Both the position numbers and the translations under genes were made by a program. From an uncultured Ulvibacter sp. (GTDB taxonomy: Bacteria > Bacteroidota > Bacteroidia > Flavobacteriales > Flavobacteriaceae), in assembly GCA_913063405.1 (NCBI GenBank), contig CAJXZB010000021.1, positions 1-51,622 on the forward strand: DNA of 51,622 nucleotides. Direction: 5' to 3'. Below the pieces are notes generated by a model. It saw only the letters and a program-made list of their open reading frames with translations. It was not told the origin of the DNA and made no database searches. This document shows, piece after piece, positions 15,361 through 24,118 of this stretch; position 1 is the first letter of the stretch; every line of letters begins with the position of its first letter.

Positions 15361-17967
15361 CTAAGGATTTTTCACCAAGTCTCCGTGGTTCCTAAAAACT
15401 AAGTTCTCGTTAAAACTATCCAGCAGAATGATACTATCGGTCGTTATTTTTCCTGAAAGAATCTCTTTGGAAAGTTCGTTTAGTACTTCTTTTTGAATTA
15501 CTCGTTTTACAGGACGCGCGCCAAACTGGGGGTCGTATCCCTTAGCTGCTAGATATGCTATTGCTTCTTCAGTAGCATCCAACGTGATGTTTTGCTTTGC
15601 CAACATTTTGGTCACTCCCTTTAATTGAAGCCCAACAATTTGAGTTATATCCACTTGATTTAATGGCGTAAACATTATAATATCGTCAATTCTGTTTAAA
15701 AACTCCGGACGTACTGTTTGTTTCAATAAGCCCAAGACCTCTACCTTAGCACCTTCCATAGCTGCTTCTGGGGCCTTAACAGATTCAAATTTTTGCTGAA
15801 TGATTTCACTACCCAAATTACTGGTCATTACGATAATCGTATTTTTGAAATCGGCAATCCGGCCTTTATTATCGGTCAATCTACCTTCATCCAATACCTG
15901 TAATAAAATATTAAATGTATCAGGATGTGCTTTTTCAATTTCATCCAACAGGACGACAGAATAAGGTCTTCGGCGAACAGCTTCGGTAAGTTGACCGCCT
16001 TCATCATAACCTATATAACCTGGAGGTGCTCCAATCAATCTACTTACACTATGACGCTCTTGATATTCACTCATATCGATACGAGTCATGGCACTTTCAT
16101 CATCAAATAGGTATTTGGCTAAGGCCTTTGCCAATTCGGTTTTGCCAACTCCGGTTGTACCCAAGAATAAGAAGGAACCAATAGGTTTTTTCTCGTCTTG
16201 CAATCCAGCTCTACTTCTTCGAATAGCGTCACTCACAGCTACAATGGCTTCTTCCTGGCCTACCACACGTTTGTGCAACTCATCTTCTAGTTTTAGTAAT
16301 TTTTCTCTATCGCTTTGTAGCATTTTAGTGACTGGAATCCCTGTCCATTTTGCTACTACTTCTGCAATGTCTTCATTTGTAACCTCTTCCTTTATCAGAG
16401 AAGCCTCTTGGTCATTTTGAGCCATTTGTTTTTCTAACCCTGAAAGCTCTTCTTGTGCATCTTTAATCTTTCCATAGCGCAATTCAGCGACTTGTCCAAA
16501 GTCTCCTTCACGTTCTGCCTTCTCTGCATCCAACTTATAATCTTCAATTTCTTTCTTAACATTCTGAATAGCGTCTACAACTTCTTTCTCGCTTTTCCAT
16601 TTGGCATTTAACTCGTTTCGTTCTTCTTTTAAGTTTGCTAAATCTGACCGAAGCGACTTTAACTTCATTTCATCTTTCTCTCGTTTTATTGCCTCGATCT
16701 CAATTTCAAGTTGCATTATTTTTCTATCCAACACATCCAGCTCTTCTGGTTTGCTGTTAATTTCCATACGAATTTTGGAAGCAGCCTCATCCATTAGGTC
16801 AATTGCCTTGTCTGGTAAGAATCGATTGGTGATATATCGCTGGGACAGCTCGACAGCTGCAATAATAGCTTCATCTTTAATTCTTACCTTATGATGTGTT
16901 TCGTACTTTTCTTTAATACCTCTAAGAATCGAGATAGCACTTTCGGTATCGGGTTCATCTACGAATACTTTTTGAAAACGTCTTTCCAATGCCTTGTCTT
17001 GTTCAAAATATTTTTGATATTCGTCCAAGGTAGTCGCGCCAATAGCACGTAGCTCACCTCTTGCCAAAGCTGGTTTCAATATGTTCGCAGCGTCCATTGC
17101 ACCTTGCCCTCCACCAGCACCAACTAGCGTGTGGATTTCATCAATAAATAGGATAATATCCCCATCGCTGGAGGTTACCTCTTTGATAACGGCTTTAAGA
17201 CGTTCTTCAAACTCTCCCTTGAATTTAGCTCCGGCGATCAATGCCCCCATATCAAGAGAATAAACCACTTTCGATTTTAAGTTCTCAGGTACATCTCCAT
17301 CTACTATACGGTGAGCAAGTCCCTCGGCAATAGCAGTTTTACCAGTACCGGGTTCTCCAACCAACATAGGATTGTTTTTAGTTCTCCTAGTTAAAATTTG
17401 AAGTATTCTACGTATCTCTTCATCCCGACCAATTACTGGATCTAACTTTCCTGAACTTGCCAATTCATTAAGATTTCGGGCGTACTTATTCAAAGAATTA
17501 TAAGTCTCTTCTGCGCTTTGAGAGGTAACAGATTCTCCCTTTCTCAATTCTGAAATTGCTGCCTTAAGTCCTTTTTCTGTTACACCTTGATCCTTTAAGG
17601 TTTGGGCTATATTACTTTTTGAAGCAAAAATTGCAAGTAAAAGATGTTCGATTGAAACGTATTCATCATTCATCTTTTTAGCAATAATGCTCGCCTCGTT
17701 TACGGCTTTTCCCGCTTCTCTTGAAAGTATTATATCACCCCCTGAAACTTTTGCGAAGCTATCCAATTGCTTATCTAATATCTGTTGCAGCAATTCAAGG
17801 TTCACATTCAATTTTTTTAGAAGAAATGGAGTTACATTCTCATCTACTTTAAATATTGCCTTAAGTATATGTTCGTTTTCTATTTGTTGATGTCCTAAGC
17901 CTTGAGTAAGTTGTTGTGCTTGCTGAATGGCTTCCTGTGATTTTATAGTGAAATTATTAAAATTCAT
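15361..17967 (-). CDS. clpB: ATP-dependent disaggregase ClpB
   Basis: The 868-residue protein has full ClpB architecture: a Clp N domain with two repeats (about 1-145), AAA+ domain 1 with Walker [14 protein letters not shown] near residue 205 and [15 protein letters not shown], a coiled-coil middle domain (about 400-530, typical of ClpB rather than ClpC/ClpA), AAA+ domain 2 with [14 protein letters not shown] near residue 605, and the C-terminal D2-small domain ([24 protein letters not shown]). It resolves protein aggregates with DnaK. All key motifs are intact. An inverted repeat overlapping the likely promoter lies 34-70 bases upstream. Confidence 0.97.
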   Translation of the reverse strand: MNFNNFTIKSQEAIQQAQQLTQGLGHQQIENEHILKAIFKVDENVTPFLLKKLNVNLELLQQILDKQLDSFAKVSGGDIILSREAGKAVNEASIIAKKMNDEYVSIEHLLLAIFASKSNIAQTLKDQGVTEKGLKAAISELRKGESVTSQSAEETYNSLNKYARNLNELASSGKLDPVIGRDEEIRRILQILTRRTKNNPMLVGEPGTGKTAIAEGLAHRIVDGDVPENLKSKVVYSLDMGALIAGAKFKGEFEERLKAVIKEVTSSDGDIILFIDEIHTLVGAGGGQGAMDAANILKPALARGELRAIGATTLDEYQKYFEQDKALERRFQKVFVDEPDTESAISILRGIKEKYETHHKVRIKDEAIIAAVELSQRYITNRFLPDKAIDLMDEAASKIRMEINSKPEELDVLDRKIMQLEIEIEAIKREKDEMKLKSLRSDLANLKEERNELNAKWKSEKEVVDAIQNVKKEIEDYKLDAEKAEREGDFGQVAELRYGKIKDAQEELSGLEKQMAQNDQEASLIKEEVTNEDIAEVVAKWTGIPVTKMLQSDREKLLKLEDELHKRVVGQEEAIVAVSDAIRRSRAGLQDEKKPIGSFLFLGTTGVGKTELAKALAKYLFDDESAMTRIDMSEYQERHSVSRLIGAPPGYIGYDEGGQLTEAVRRRPYSVVLLDEIEKAHPDTFNILLQVLDEGRLTDNKGRIADFKNTIIVMTSNLGSEIIQQKFESVKAPEAAMEGAKVEVLGLLKQTVRPEFLNRIDDIIMFTPLNQVDITQIVGLQLKGVTKMLAKQNITLDATEEAIAYLAAKGYDPQFGARPVKRVIQKEVLNELSKEILSGKITTDSIILLDSFNENLVFRNHGDLVKNP

Positions 17968-18000
17968 AATCTTCTTTTTCTGTTTTCTGTATTGGATATT

Positions 18001-18037
18001 TCAAATTGTAAGCCAGACTTGTTTTCAGACAATTTGA
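18001..18037 (-). promoter_or_regulatory. Candidate clpB promoter overlapped by a 9-bp inverted repeat
   Basis: TCAAATTGT (18001-18009) and its exact reverse complement (18029-18037) are 19 bases apart. On the minus strand the upstream arm holds a TTG and the downstream arm holds TACAATTTG, close to the TTG/TAnnTTTG promoter but with one extra base. An operator overlapping the -33 and -7 boxes would suit heat-shock control; this is inference. Confidence 0.4.
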
Positions 18038-18095
18038 CCGAGTTTGTAAGGTTTAGCAAGACATTATGACTGATTTGGTGTATTAGAAGATCAAA

Positions 18096-18108
18096 TTCTT
18101 CGGAAGAA
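18096..18108. promoter_or_regulatory. Short palindrome upstream of the ytxJ-like gene
   Basis: TTCTTC, one base, GAAGAA. It sits at the expected -33 position of the ytxJ-like promoter, 17 bases before the TAACTTTG box, so it could be an operator. Confidence 0.3.
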
Positions 18109-18125
18109 GATAGTTTTCTAATGTG

Positions 18126-18133
18126 TAACTTTG
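18126..18133 (+). promoter_or_regulatory. -7 box (TAACTTTG) of the ytxJ-like gene
   Basis: Perfect TAnnTTTG match 17 bases before the ATG at 18151. Its position rules out the upstream in-frame ATG at 18121 as the start. Confidence 0.45.
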
Positions 18134-18150
18134 TAAAAAAAAATAATAGT

Positions 18151-18543
18151 ATGAGTTTGTTTGGTTTATTTGGTTCTAAGAGTACTTCAGAAGTAAAGGA
18201 TGAAAAAGTGATTCCTTGGAATAAATTAACGTCTTTGAGTCAATTGGATGAAATTGTGAAAGAATCTAAATCAAAACCGGTGGCTATCTTTAAGCACTCC
18301 ACACATTGTGGGATTAGTCGAATGGTTATCAATCAGTTTGAAAAAAGTTATGATTTAGAGCCAAGACAGATGAAACTGTATTATCTGGATCTTCTTAGTT
18401 ATCGAAACATTTCGGACGAAATAGGGTTTAAATTTCAAGTGATGCATCAAAGCCCACAACTAATTGTAGTGAAAAATGGAGTTACTGTTGCGCACGCTTC
18501 ACATCACAGTATTCAAGGTGGAGAGTTGATTAAATTCGTTTAA
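18151..18543 (+). CDS. ytxJ: YtxJ-type bacillithiol-system redox protein
   Basis: Starting at MSLFGLFGSK the product is 130 residues, a single thioredoxin-like domain with the monothiol motif HSTHCGIS in KPVAIFKHSTHCGISRMVI. This matches the YtxJ family, a monothiol bacilliredoxin-like protein associated with bacillithiol, a thiol used by many Flavobacteriia. The C-terminal MHQSPQLIVVKNG supplies the cis-Pro motif. The start is placed at 18151 rather than 18121 because the -7 box lies between the two and the family begins with this segment. It diverges from clpB, so both might respond to protein-damaging stress. Confidence 0.88.
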   Translation: MSLFGLFGSKSTSEVKDEKVIPWNKLTSLSQLDEIVKESKSKPVAIFKHSTHCGISRMVINQFEKSYDLEPRQMKLYYLDLLSYRNISDEIGFKFQVMHQSPQLIVVKNGVTVAHASHHSIQGGELIKFV

Positions 18544-18878
18544 GAAACCCATTTTCTGAAACTTGGAGTTCTACTATTTGAGGTATAAAGTATTGCCTCA
18601 AAAGGACGCAACGCGATTTTCAATCTGTTTTTGATACTTCCGAAGCGCTTCTAAGCAAATCGTAGCTATTGGATTACTCAAATATGCAGGAAGTTTTTTT
18701 ATGTAACAGTTTTAGCGAATTTGCTTTTTTTCACCTATTAGCCGAAAAGCCTTTGCAGTGAATTATCCAGTAACACAGCATATCTTCCTCTCAGAACCTG
18801 ATGTGTTATTGGATCAAATGTACGAGAAATTCAAATAACATAATAAACGAAAGTTAAGTGCCGTAATTGCTCATGAAA
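18544..18878. other. Intergenic stretch with possible decayed coding sequence
   Basis: No intact gene. A weak hairpin TTTGAGG/CCTCAAA lies at 18577-18602. From about 18680 a plus-strand frame reads MQEVFLCNSFSEFAFFHLL, and after a shift near 18760 another reads VTQHIFLSEPDVLLDQMYEK to a stop at 18835-18837. This may be a gene remnant, but the family was not recognised. Confidence 0.35.
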
Positions 18879-20162
18879 CTATTCAAAACTTACAGCTGGA
18901 AGAACTTTTCCACTACATTCCCCAAAACCAATTCGCAAACCATTCTTTTCACAGTGAGCCCGCATAACCACGGTGTCATTGTCGTTTATAAATTTACGCT
19001 CAGTGCCGTCATTTAATTTAACAGGATTCTGACCTCTCCAGGTAAGTTCTAACATCGAACCATATTCTGCCTTTGTAGGACCAGAAATAGTCCCACTTCC
19101 CATCATATCTCCAGAAACAACGTTACAGCCGTTTACAGTATGATGTGCCAATTGTTGGGACATGGACCAGTACATATACTTGAAGTTGGAGTTCGCTATT
19201 ACAGTTTCTTCACTGTTTTCAGGTTTAATCGCGACTTGAAGTTTAATGTCGAAATTCTTTTTTTCACTCTGTTGCAAATATGGCAATGGCTCTGGATCTT
19301 GTTTAGGGCCTTCAGCTCTAAAGTGCTCCAGTGCATCCAAGGTAACAATCCAAGGAGATATAGTGGAGGCAAAGTTCTTTCCCAAGAATGGACCAAGAGG
19401 GACATATTCCCAGGCTTGTATGTCGCGGGCACTCCAATCATTAAACTGCACTAATCCGAATATATAATCTTCTGCTTCTTCTACAGAAACACGTTTCCCA
19501 AGGTCATTGGTGTCGGTTGTTATAAATGCCATTTCCAATTCGAAGTCTAACAATTTGGACGGGCCAAATCCTGGCACTCCGTCGTCTCCTGGCTTTGTTT
19601 GTCCAACAGGTCTTCTAATGGGGGTTCCTGAAGGAATAATAGAAGAACTCCTTCCGTGGTACCCAATAGGAATGCGAAGCCAATTAGGTAATAAGGCATT
19701 TTCAGGATCCCGAAATAAAGAACCAACATTAGTAGCGTGCTCTTTACTAGCATAAAAGTCTGTATAATCTCCAACCTGAACAGGTAACTGCATTTCAATT
19801 TCATGAATTGTAAATAGCACTTGTTTTCTATGTTCGGCATTGTCTCGAAGCTCAGGGTTCCCTTCTAAAAAAATGTCAGAAATGCGATTCCGAACTAAAC
19901 GCCAAGTTTTCTTTCCGTCACTAATAAAATCATTCAAGGTATCTTGAAGAAAAATGTCGTCGGTAAGATCAATGCCATTAAAATATCCCAATTGATGCAA
20001 GGCCCCCAAATCAATTGCAAAATCTCCAATACGTGTTCCTATAGTAATAATATCATCCCGTGTTAAAAATACACCAAAAGGAATATTTTGAATTGGGAAG
20101 TCAGTGTTAGAGGGTGTGTCCAGCCAAGTTTTTCTATTTGGGTTGTTAGCGGTTAAAGGCAT
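18879..20162 (-). CDS. fahA: Fumarylacetoacetase
   Basis: The 427-residue enzyme matches the two-domain fumarylacetoacetase: an SH3-like N-terminal domain (FGVFLTRDDIITIGTRIGDF) and the FAH catalytic domain. Metal- and substrate-binding motifs are present: DYTDFYASKEHATNVG, IPIGYHGRSSSI, LDFELEMAFI and FNDWSARDIQAWEYVPLGPF. It catalyses the last step of tyrosine breakdown, splitting 4-fumarylacetoacetate into fumarate and acetoacetate. It stands alone; homogentisate dioxygenase and other tyrosine-degradation genes are not in the window. Confidence 0.95.
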   Translation of the reverse strand: MPLTANNPNRKTWLDTPSNTDFPIQNIPFGVFLTRDDIITIGTRIGDFAIDLGALHQLGYFNGIDLTDDIFLQDTLNDFISDGKKTWRLVRNRISDIFLEGNPELRDNAEHRKQVLFTIHEIEMQLPVQVGDYTDFYASKEHATNVGSLFRDPENALLPNWLRIPIGYHGRSSSIIPSGTPIRRPVGQTKPGDDGVPGFGPSKLLDFELEMAFITTDTNDLGKRVSVEEAEDYIFGLVQFNDWSARDIQAWEYVPLGPFLGKNFASTISPWIVTLDALEHFRAEGPKQDPEPLPYLQQSEKKNFDIKLQVAIKPENSEETVIANSNFKYMYWSMSQQLAHHTVNGCNVVSGDMMGSGTISGPTKAEYGSMLELTWRGQNPVKLNDGTERKFINDNDTVVMRAHCEKNGLRIGFGECSGKVLPAVSFE

Positions 20163-20196
20163 GATTGTTTTATTTAGGTTTGCGTTAATTCCATAT

Positions 20197-20204
20197 CAAA
20201 TATA
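20197..20204 (-). promoter_or_regulatory. -7 box of fahA
   Basis: The minus strand reads TATATTTG, a TAnnTTTG match, 34 bases before the fahA ATG. No clear -33 TTG at the usual distance. Confidence 0.4.
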
Positions 20205-20236
20205 TGATTTTCGCAATACTAACCGAATGCTTTTAC

Positions 20237-20244
20237 TACTTTTG
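20237..20244 (+). promoter_or_regulatory. -7 box (TACTTTTG) of glyA
   Basis: TAnnTTTG match 23 bases before the glyA ATG. The divergent fahA -7 box is only 32 bases away, so the two promoters are packed back to back. Confidence 0.45.
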
Positions 20245-20267
20245 ACATTATTTAACTTTTACATAAT

Positions 20268-21545
20268 ATGATAGCACACGACGAACAGATTTTTGAATTA
20301 ATTGAGGCCGAAAAACAGAGACAGTTAAACGGTTTGGAGCTAATTGCTTCGGAAAATTTTGTAAGTGACCAAGTGATGGCCGCGTCTGGCTCTGTTTTAA
20401 CGAATAAATATGCGGAAGGTTATCCTGGAAAACGATATTATGGGGGATGTGAGGTAGTAGACGAGGTAGAGCAAATCGCCATAGACCGAGCAAAGGCTCT
20501 TTTCGGTGCAGAATATGCAAACGTACAACCTCATAGTGGTTCTCAAGCTAATACGGCAGTATTTGCGACTTGTTTGAAGCCAGGAGATAAGTTCTTAGGG
20601 TTCGATTTGTCTCACGGAGGGCATTTAACTCATGGTTCGCCGGTAAATTTTTCGGGAAGATTATATCAACCTGTTTTTTATGGAGTAGAGGAAGCTACTG
20701 GAATGCTTGATTATGATAAGATAGAAGAAATAGCCGTGCGAGAGCAACCAAAAATGATCATTGCTGGAGCGTCTGCCTATTCAAGAGAATTAGATTACAA
20801 ACGGTTTAGAGAGATAGCAGATAAAGTAGGGGCTATCTTGTTCGCAGATATTGCGCATCCAGCTGGTTTGATTGCAAAAGGAATACTAAGTGATCCAGTT
20901 CCACATTGTCATATAATAACAACGACCACTCATAAAACGCTTCGCGGACCTCGTGGTGGAATGATATTAATGGGCAAAGATTTTGAAAACCCTTTTGGTA
21001 TTACCCTTAAAAATGGAAACCTTCGTAAGATGTCTTCTTTATTGGATAGTGGTATTTTCCCTGGAAATCAAGGAGGACCGCTTGAGCATATTATCGCGGC
21101 AAAAGCAATCGCATTCGGAGAAGCCTTGACAGATGACTTTTTACATTACATGATACGTGTTAAGAAGAACGCCGCTGTTATGGCTCAGGCTTTTGTTGAA
21201 AAGGGATATCATATTATTTCTGATGGAACCGACAATCATATGATGTTGATCGACCTTAGAAACAAGAATATTACTGGAAAACAGGCCGAAGAGGCACTGG
21301 GGAAAGCCGAAATTACCGTGAACAAGAATATGGTTCCTTTTGATGATAAATCTCCTTTTGTAACTAGCGGAATTAGAATAGGAACTGCCGCCATTACAAC
21401 ACGGGGTTTAAAGATTGAAGACATGCAACGAATTGTTGATTTGATTGATGGGGTGATTATGAATTTTGAAGACGATGCAAAGTTAGAAACGATTGCTGGA
21501 GAAGTTCATGCTATGATGAATGGATTGCCATTATTTGAGAACTAA
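20268..21545 (+). CDS. glyA: Serine hydroxymethyltransferase
   Basis: The 425-residue PLP enzyme shows the family motifs [35 protein letters not shown] and the cofactor site [15 protein letters not shown], with the Schiff-base Lys223 following His222. It converts serine and tetrahydrofolate to glycine and 5,10-methylenetetrahydrofolate, the main one-carbon source. Length and motifs are fully standard. A terminator follows at 21561-21594. Confidence 0.97.
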   Translation: MIAHDEQIFELIEAEKQRQLNGLELIASENFVSDQVMAASGSVLTNKYAEGYPGKRYYGGCEVVDEVEQIAIDRAKALFGAEYANVQPHSGSQANTAVFATCLKPGDKFLGFDLSHGGHLTHGSPVNFSGRLYQPVFYGVEEATGMLDYDKIEEIAVREQPKMIIAGASAYSRELDYKRFREIADKVGAILFADIAHPAGLIAKGILSDPVPHCHIITTTTHKTLRGPRGGMILMGKDFENPFGITLKNGNLRKMSSLLDSGIFPGNQGGPLEHIIAAKAIAFGEALTDDFLHYMIRVKKNAAVMAQAFVEKGYHIISDGTDNHMMLIDLRNKNITGKQAEEALGKAEITVNKNMVPFDDKSPFVTSGIRIGTAAITTRGLKIEDMQRIVDLIDGVIMNFEDDAKLETIAGEVHAMMNGLPLFEN

Positions 21546-21560
21546 TTTTTTCTAAAAAAA

Positions 21561-21594
21561 CAAAAAACCTTCAGTTTAAGCCAAAGGTTTTTTG
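21561..21594 (+). terminator. Rho-independent terminator of glyA
   Basis: CAAAAAACCTT pairs with AAGGTTTTTTG (11-bp stem, 12-base loop), 16 bases after the stop. The T-run is part of the stem. Confidence 0.8.
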
Positions 21595-21740
21595 TGCGAA
21601 TTTTCAGAGGTTTCGGAAAATACCTTAGAAAAGATGTATATTTAAGAACGCGTTCTTCCTTCTGTGGGGGAAGACCCAATTAAAACTTATGATAAGAACG
21701 CAACTTTTATTACTCCCCTTTTATAATTTTAGCCCAAATA

Positions 21741-22439
21741 GTGACACTTGAATCGGTGCTTAAAGCACTTAATGAATTGGCCAACCCTGAAACTGTGACT
21801 TTTAAAGAAAAGAAGTTCGGAGTTGTTGCTAATAATGCTTTGGGCGTTTTTCTGAAAGACATAAAACTTATAGCCAAGGAAATCGGTAACGATAATGAAT
21901 TGGCTCTTGAACTTTTTGATACAGGGATCTATGAAGCACGATTGCTTTGCAGTAAAGTATTCAAGCCAAAAGATGTCTCGGAAGCCTTAATGGAAAAATG
22001 GGTTGTGACCTTTGAAAACTGGGAGATGTGCGATTCTTTTTCGATGGGTCTGTTTTCAAAAAGCCCGTTTGCGGTTAAAAAGATTATTGAATGGTCTTCT
22101 AGGGAGGCTGAGTACGAAAAAAGGGCGGCCTTCGCGACGCTATCCTCTTATTGTATGGCAGATAAGTTTGCGTTTAACGAAGTATTTGAATCATTTTTTC
22201 CTATTCTTAAAAGAGAAGCTACGGATGAACGATTATATGTAAAAAAAGCTGTGAACTGGGGACTTCGCAGTATTGGTAAACGAAATGAGGACCTGAATAG
22301 GAGTGCAATAATAGTTGCTAAAGAGATCGATTTGTTAGAAAGCAGAGCCGCCAAATGGATTGCCAAAGATGCTTTACGGGAACTTTCTGGCAAGAAGGTA
22401 AATATTTTGGATTATCCGAGGTCGATTTATCGTCCTTAA
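21741..22439 (+). CDS. DNA alkylation repair (AlkD-like) HEAT-repeat protein
   Basis: The 232-residue all-helical protein matches the AlkD-like DNA alkylation repair family: repeats of paired helices with LIAKEIGNDNELALELFDTG, KWVVTFENWEMCDSFSMGLF (the WxxCDxxS-type motif of the family) and YVKKAVNWGLRSIGKRN. AlkD-type glycosylases remove bulky alkylated bases without base flipping. The frame has no ATG after its upstream stop at 21693-21695, so GTG at 21741 is taken as the start. A 20-codon ATG frame (21689-21751) overlaps this start and ends just inside it; its role is unclear. Confidence 0.82.
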   Translation: MTLESVLKALNELANPETVTFKEKKFGVVANNALGVFLKDIKLIAKEIGNDNELALELFDTGIYEARLLCSKVFKPKDVSEALMEKWVVTFENWEMCDSFSMGLFSKSPFAVKKIIEWSSREAEYEKRAAFATLSSYCMADKFAFNEVFESFFPILKREATDERLYVKKAVNWGLRSIGKRNEDLNRSAIIVAKEIDLLESRAAKWIAKDALRELSGKKVNILDYPRSIYRP

Positions 22440-22464
22440 CTAACAACTACCGGAAAGATTAACT

Positions 22465-23000
22465 ATGTTTATTCTAGAGACCGAAAGACTTCAATTGCGT
22501 CAATACACCCAAGATGACCACCATTTCACCTTTGAATTAATGAATAGTGAGTCTTGGTTAAAATATATTGGAGATCGTAAAATTAGCTCACCTGAAGTTG
22601 CGAGGGATTATATTAAAAAGGCATATTTACCAAGTTATATCGAACACGGTTACGGAGCTTATGTTGTAGTTTTAAAGGAAACAGGAAGACCTATTGGTGC
22701 ATGTGACTCTATAAACGTCCAGACCTGAAACATCCGGATGTTGGCTTTGCATTCTTACAAGACTATATGGGAAAAGGGTATGGATTTGAAGCTGCAAATG
22801 CGGTGCTGAATTACGCACAAAAGGAACTTAAGCTAACAACTATTCTTGGAATTACCTTGGAAGAAAATACAGCTTCTCAAAAACTTCTAGAGAAAATTGG
22901 ACTTCGGCAAATCGACACTATATTTATTGAAGGAGACAAAGAGGAGTTGCTGCTTTTTTCAAATGAGATTTCTTCTGAACAGCAAACCAGTCTTGGTTAA
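22465..23000 (+). pseudogene. GNAT acetyltransferase gene with a one-base frameshift
   Basis: The first part (22465-22728) reads MFILETERLQLRQYTQDDHH to GRPIGACDS, a RimJ/RimL-like start. Frame 1 then ends prematurely. The next frame continues KRPDLKHPDVGFAFLQDY, then MGKGYGFEAANAVLNYAQ and ITLEENTASQKLLEKIGL, the acetyl-CoA-binding and C-terminal motifs. Adding one G after TGT at about 22704 would restore GACGLYKRPDL, which fits the family. A single deletion could be a real null allele, a phase-variable state or a sequencing error. Confidence 0.85.
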
Positions 23001-23033
23001 GGAAACTCTATTTTTTTTCATTATTTTTATAAT

Positions 23034-23486
23034 ATGGAGTTTGAACCAAGATACCTTGATTATAAGAAGAAAGTAAACGAAAGCTTTGGTCGTCAAGGAT
23101 TTATGGAACTGATTGATGCCAAATTAAAAAGTATTCAGCCAAGATATTGTGAGATTGAAGTTCCATATAGTTCACGTTTAACACAACAGCATGGGTATTT
23201 TTATGCTGGTGTAATTGGAACTGTTGCGGATAACACTGCAGGCTATGCAGCTTTTTCACTAATGGAAGAAAAGGCTTCCATACTTACGGTCGAATTCAAA
23301 TTAAATTTAATTGCTCCGAGCGATGGAGAATATCTAATAGGAAAAGCTAAGGTTCTTAAGAACGGTAGGACAATAACCGTTTGTAGAAGTGATATTTATG
23401 TGATTAAGGATGGTGTTGAAAAGCTTTGCGCCGCTTCTCAATCCACATTAATTCGGCTTAAAGATAGGTCAGATTCTTTGGTGTGA
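23034..23486 (+). CDS. PaaI-family hotdog thioesterase
   Basis: The 150-residue protein has the PaaI/YbgC-type hotdog core: QQHGYFYAGVIGTVADNTAG, in which the HG..AG..GT.AD pattern forms the active-site helix, and LTVEFKLNLIAPSDGEYLIG. It likely hydrolyses acyl-CoA thioesters in the cytoplasm. It starts 34 bases after the broken GNAT gene and may share its transcript. The substrate is unknown. Confidence 0.85.
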   Translation: MEFEPRYLDYKKKVNESFGRQGFMELIDAKLKSIQPRYCEIEVPYSSRLTQQHGYFYAGVIGTVADNTAGYAAFSLMEEKASILTVEFKLNLIAPSDGEYLIGKAKVLKNGRTITVCRSDIYVIKDGVEKLCAASQSTLIRLKDRSDSLV

Positions 23487-23503
23487 TTTATTAATATCTT
23501 CGT

Positions 23504-23511
23504 TAATTTTG
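23504..23511 (+). promoter_or_regulatory. -7 box (TAATTTTG) before the lipoprotein/M64 pair
   Basis: TAnnTTTG match 56 bases before the first ATG of the lipoprotein gene. A TTG at 23478-23480 is 23 bases further up, slightly wider than the usual 19-20. Confidence 0.4.
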
Positions 23512-23566
23512 TCCAGATAATAAACAAAGCACAATTTTTAGGCCTCCTTTTTAGAAAATATCACGA

Positions 23567-24118
23567 ATGTTGTCTACCTTTAATAGCAATATGAAGAATA
23601 CTAATATACTTGAATATAAATTGAATAGGGCTTTATTTTTTTTTAGTATGGTCTTTTTTACGATTTTGTGTTCCTGTGGCGCATCAACGGAGAAAAAACC
23701 TGAAGTCACTATGGAAACACCAGATGCCAACCCAAAGATTGTTTTTGTAAATTATAAGGCCGAAAGGAATGGGGACGAAATGATAAGAGTTTCGGTCATA
23801 AACAAAATTATGAAAGAAGGGAGGTTGAAGGGAGATACTTCAGCAGAAAATGGAGCGGAAACGGGTTTCAATATTGTACAACTTGACGCTAATGAACAAA
23901 CAATTTCCATAATGAATATAGAGAACCCCTTGTCAAGAGTAGTGGAGGTTGTAGGAGATAATGGTGAGTTGGGTATGAAAAAAATTGAATTAGATGAAGC
24001 CGAGTTTTCTATCCGACTTCAATTACACTCAAATACGGAGTATATAAATGTTCAAATGAAGGGTGCCAGTTCTAACAAAATGGTTTCCTTGCTAACCACC
24101 AAAATAAACGAATTATGA
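23567..24118 (+). CDS. Lipoprotein of unknown function, overlapping the M64 peptidase gene
   Basis: The 183-residue product has a long hydrophobic signal with TILCSCGAS, giving a lipid-anchored Cys. An alternative ATG at 23591 (MKNTN) gives a shorter n-region. The mature part is small and strand-rich with IRVSVINKIMKEGRLKGD and a C-terminal half predicted as a beta-sandwich. No family was recognised. Its stop codon overlaps the M64 start by 4 bases (ATGA), so translation is probably coupled and the two may work together, for example as peptidase and anchor or inhibitor (inference). Confidence 0.75.
   Translation: MLSTFNSNMKNTNILEYKLNRALFFFSMVFFTILCSCGASTEKKPEVTMETPDANPKIVFVNYKAERNGDEMIRVSVINKIMKEGRLKGDTSAENGAETGFNIVQLDANEQTISIMNIENPLSRVVEVVGDNGELGMKKIELDEAEFSIRLQLHSNTEYINVQMKGASSNKMVSLLTTKINEL

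Noticed and set aside
18121..18150. Upstream ATG as start of the ytxJ-like gene
   Set aside because: A TAACTTTG -7 box lies at 18126-18133, so transcription would start after this ATG; the family begins at MSLFG (18151).
21689..21751. 20-codon leader peptide overlapping the AlkD-like gene start
   Set aside because: It begins with an ATG and ends in the gene, but nothing in its sequence (no run of one amino acid, no attenuator hairpin) supports a regulatory role.
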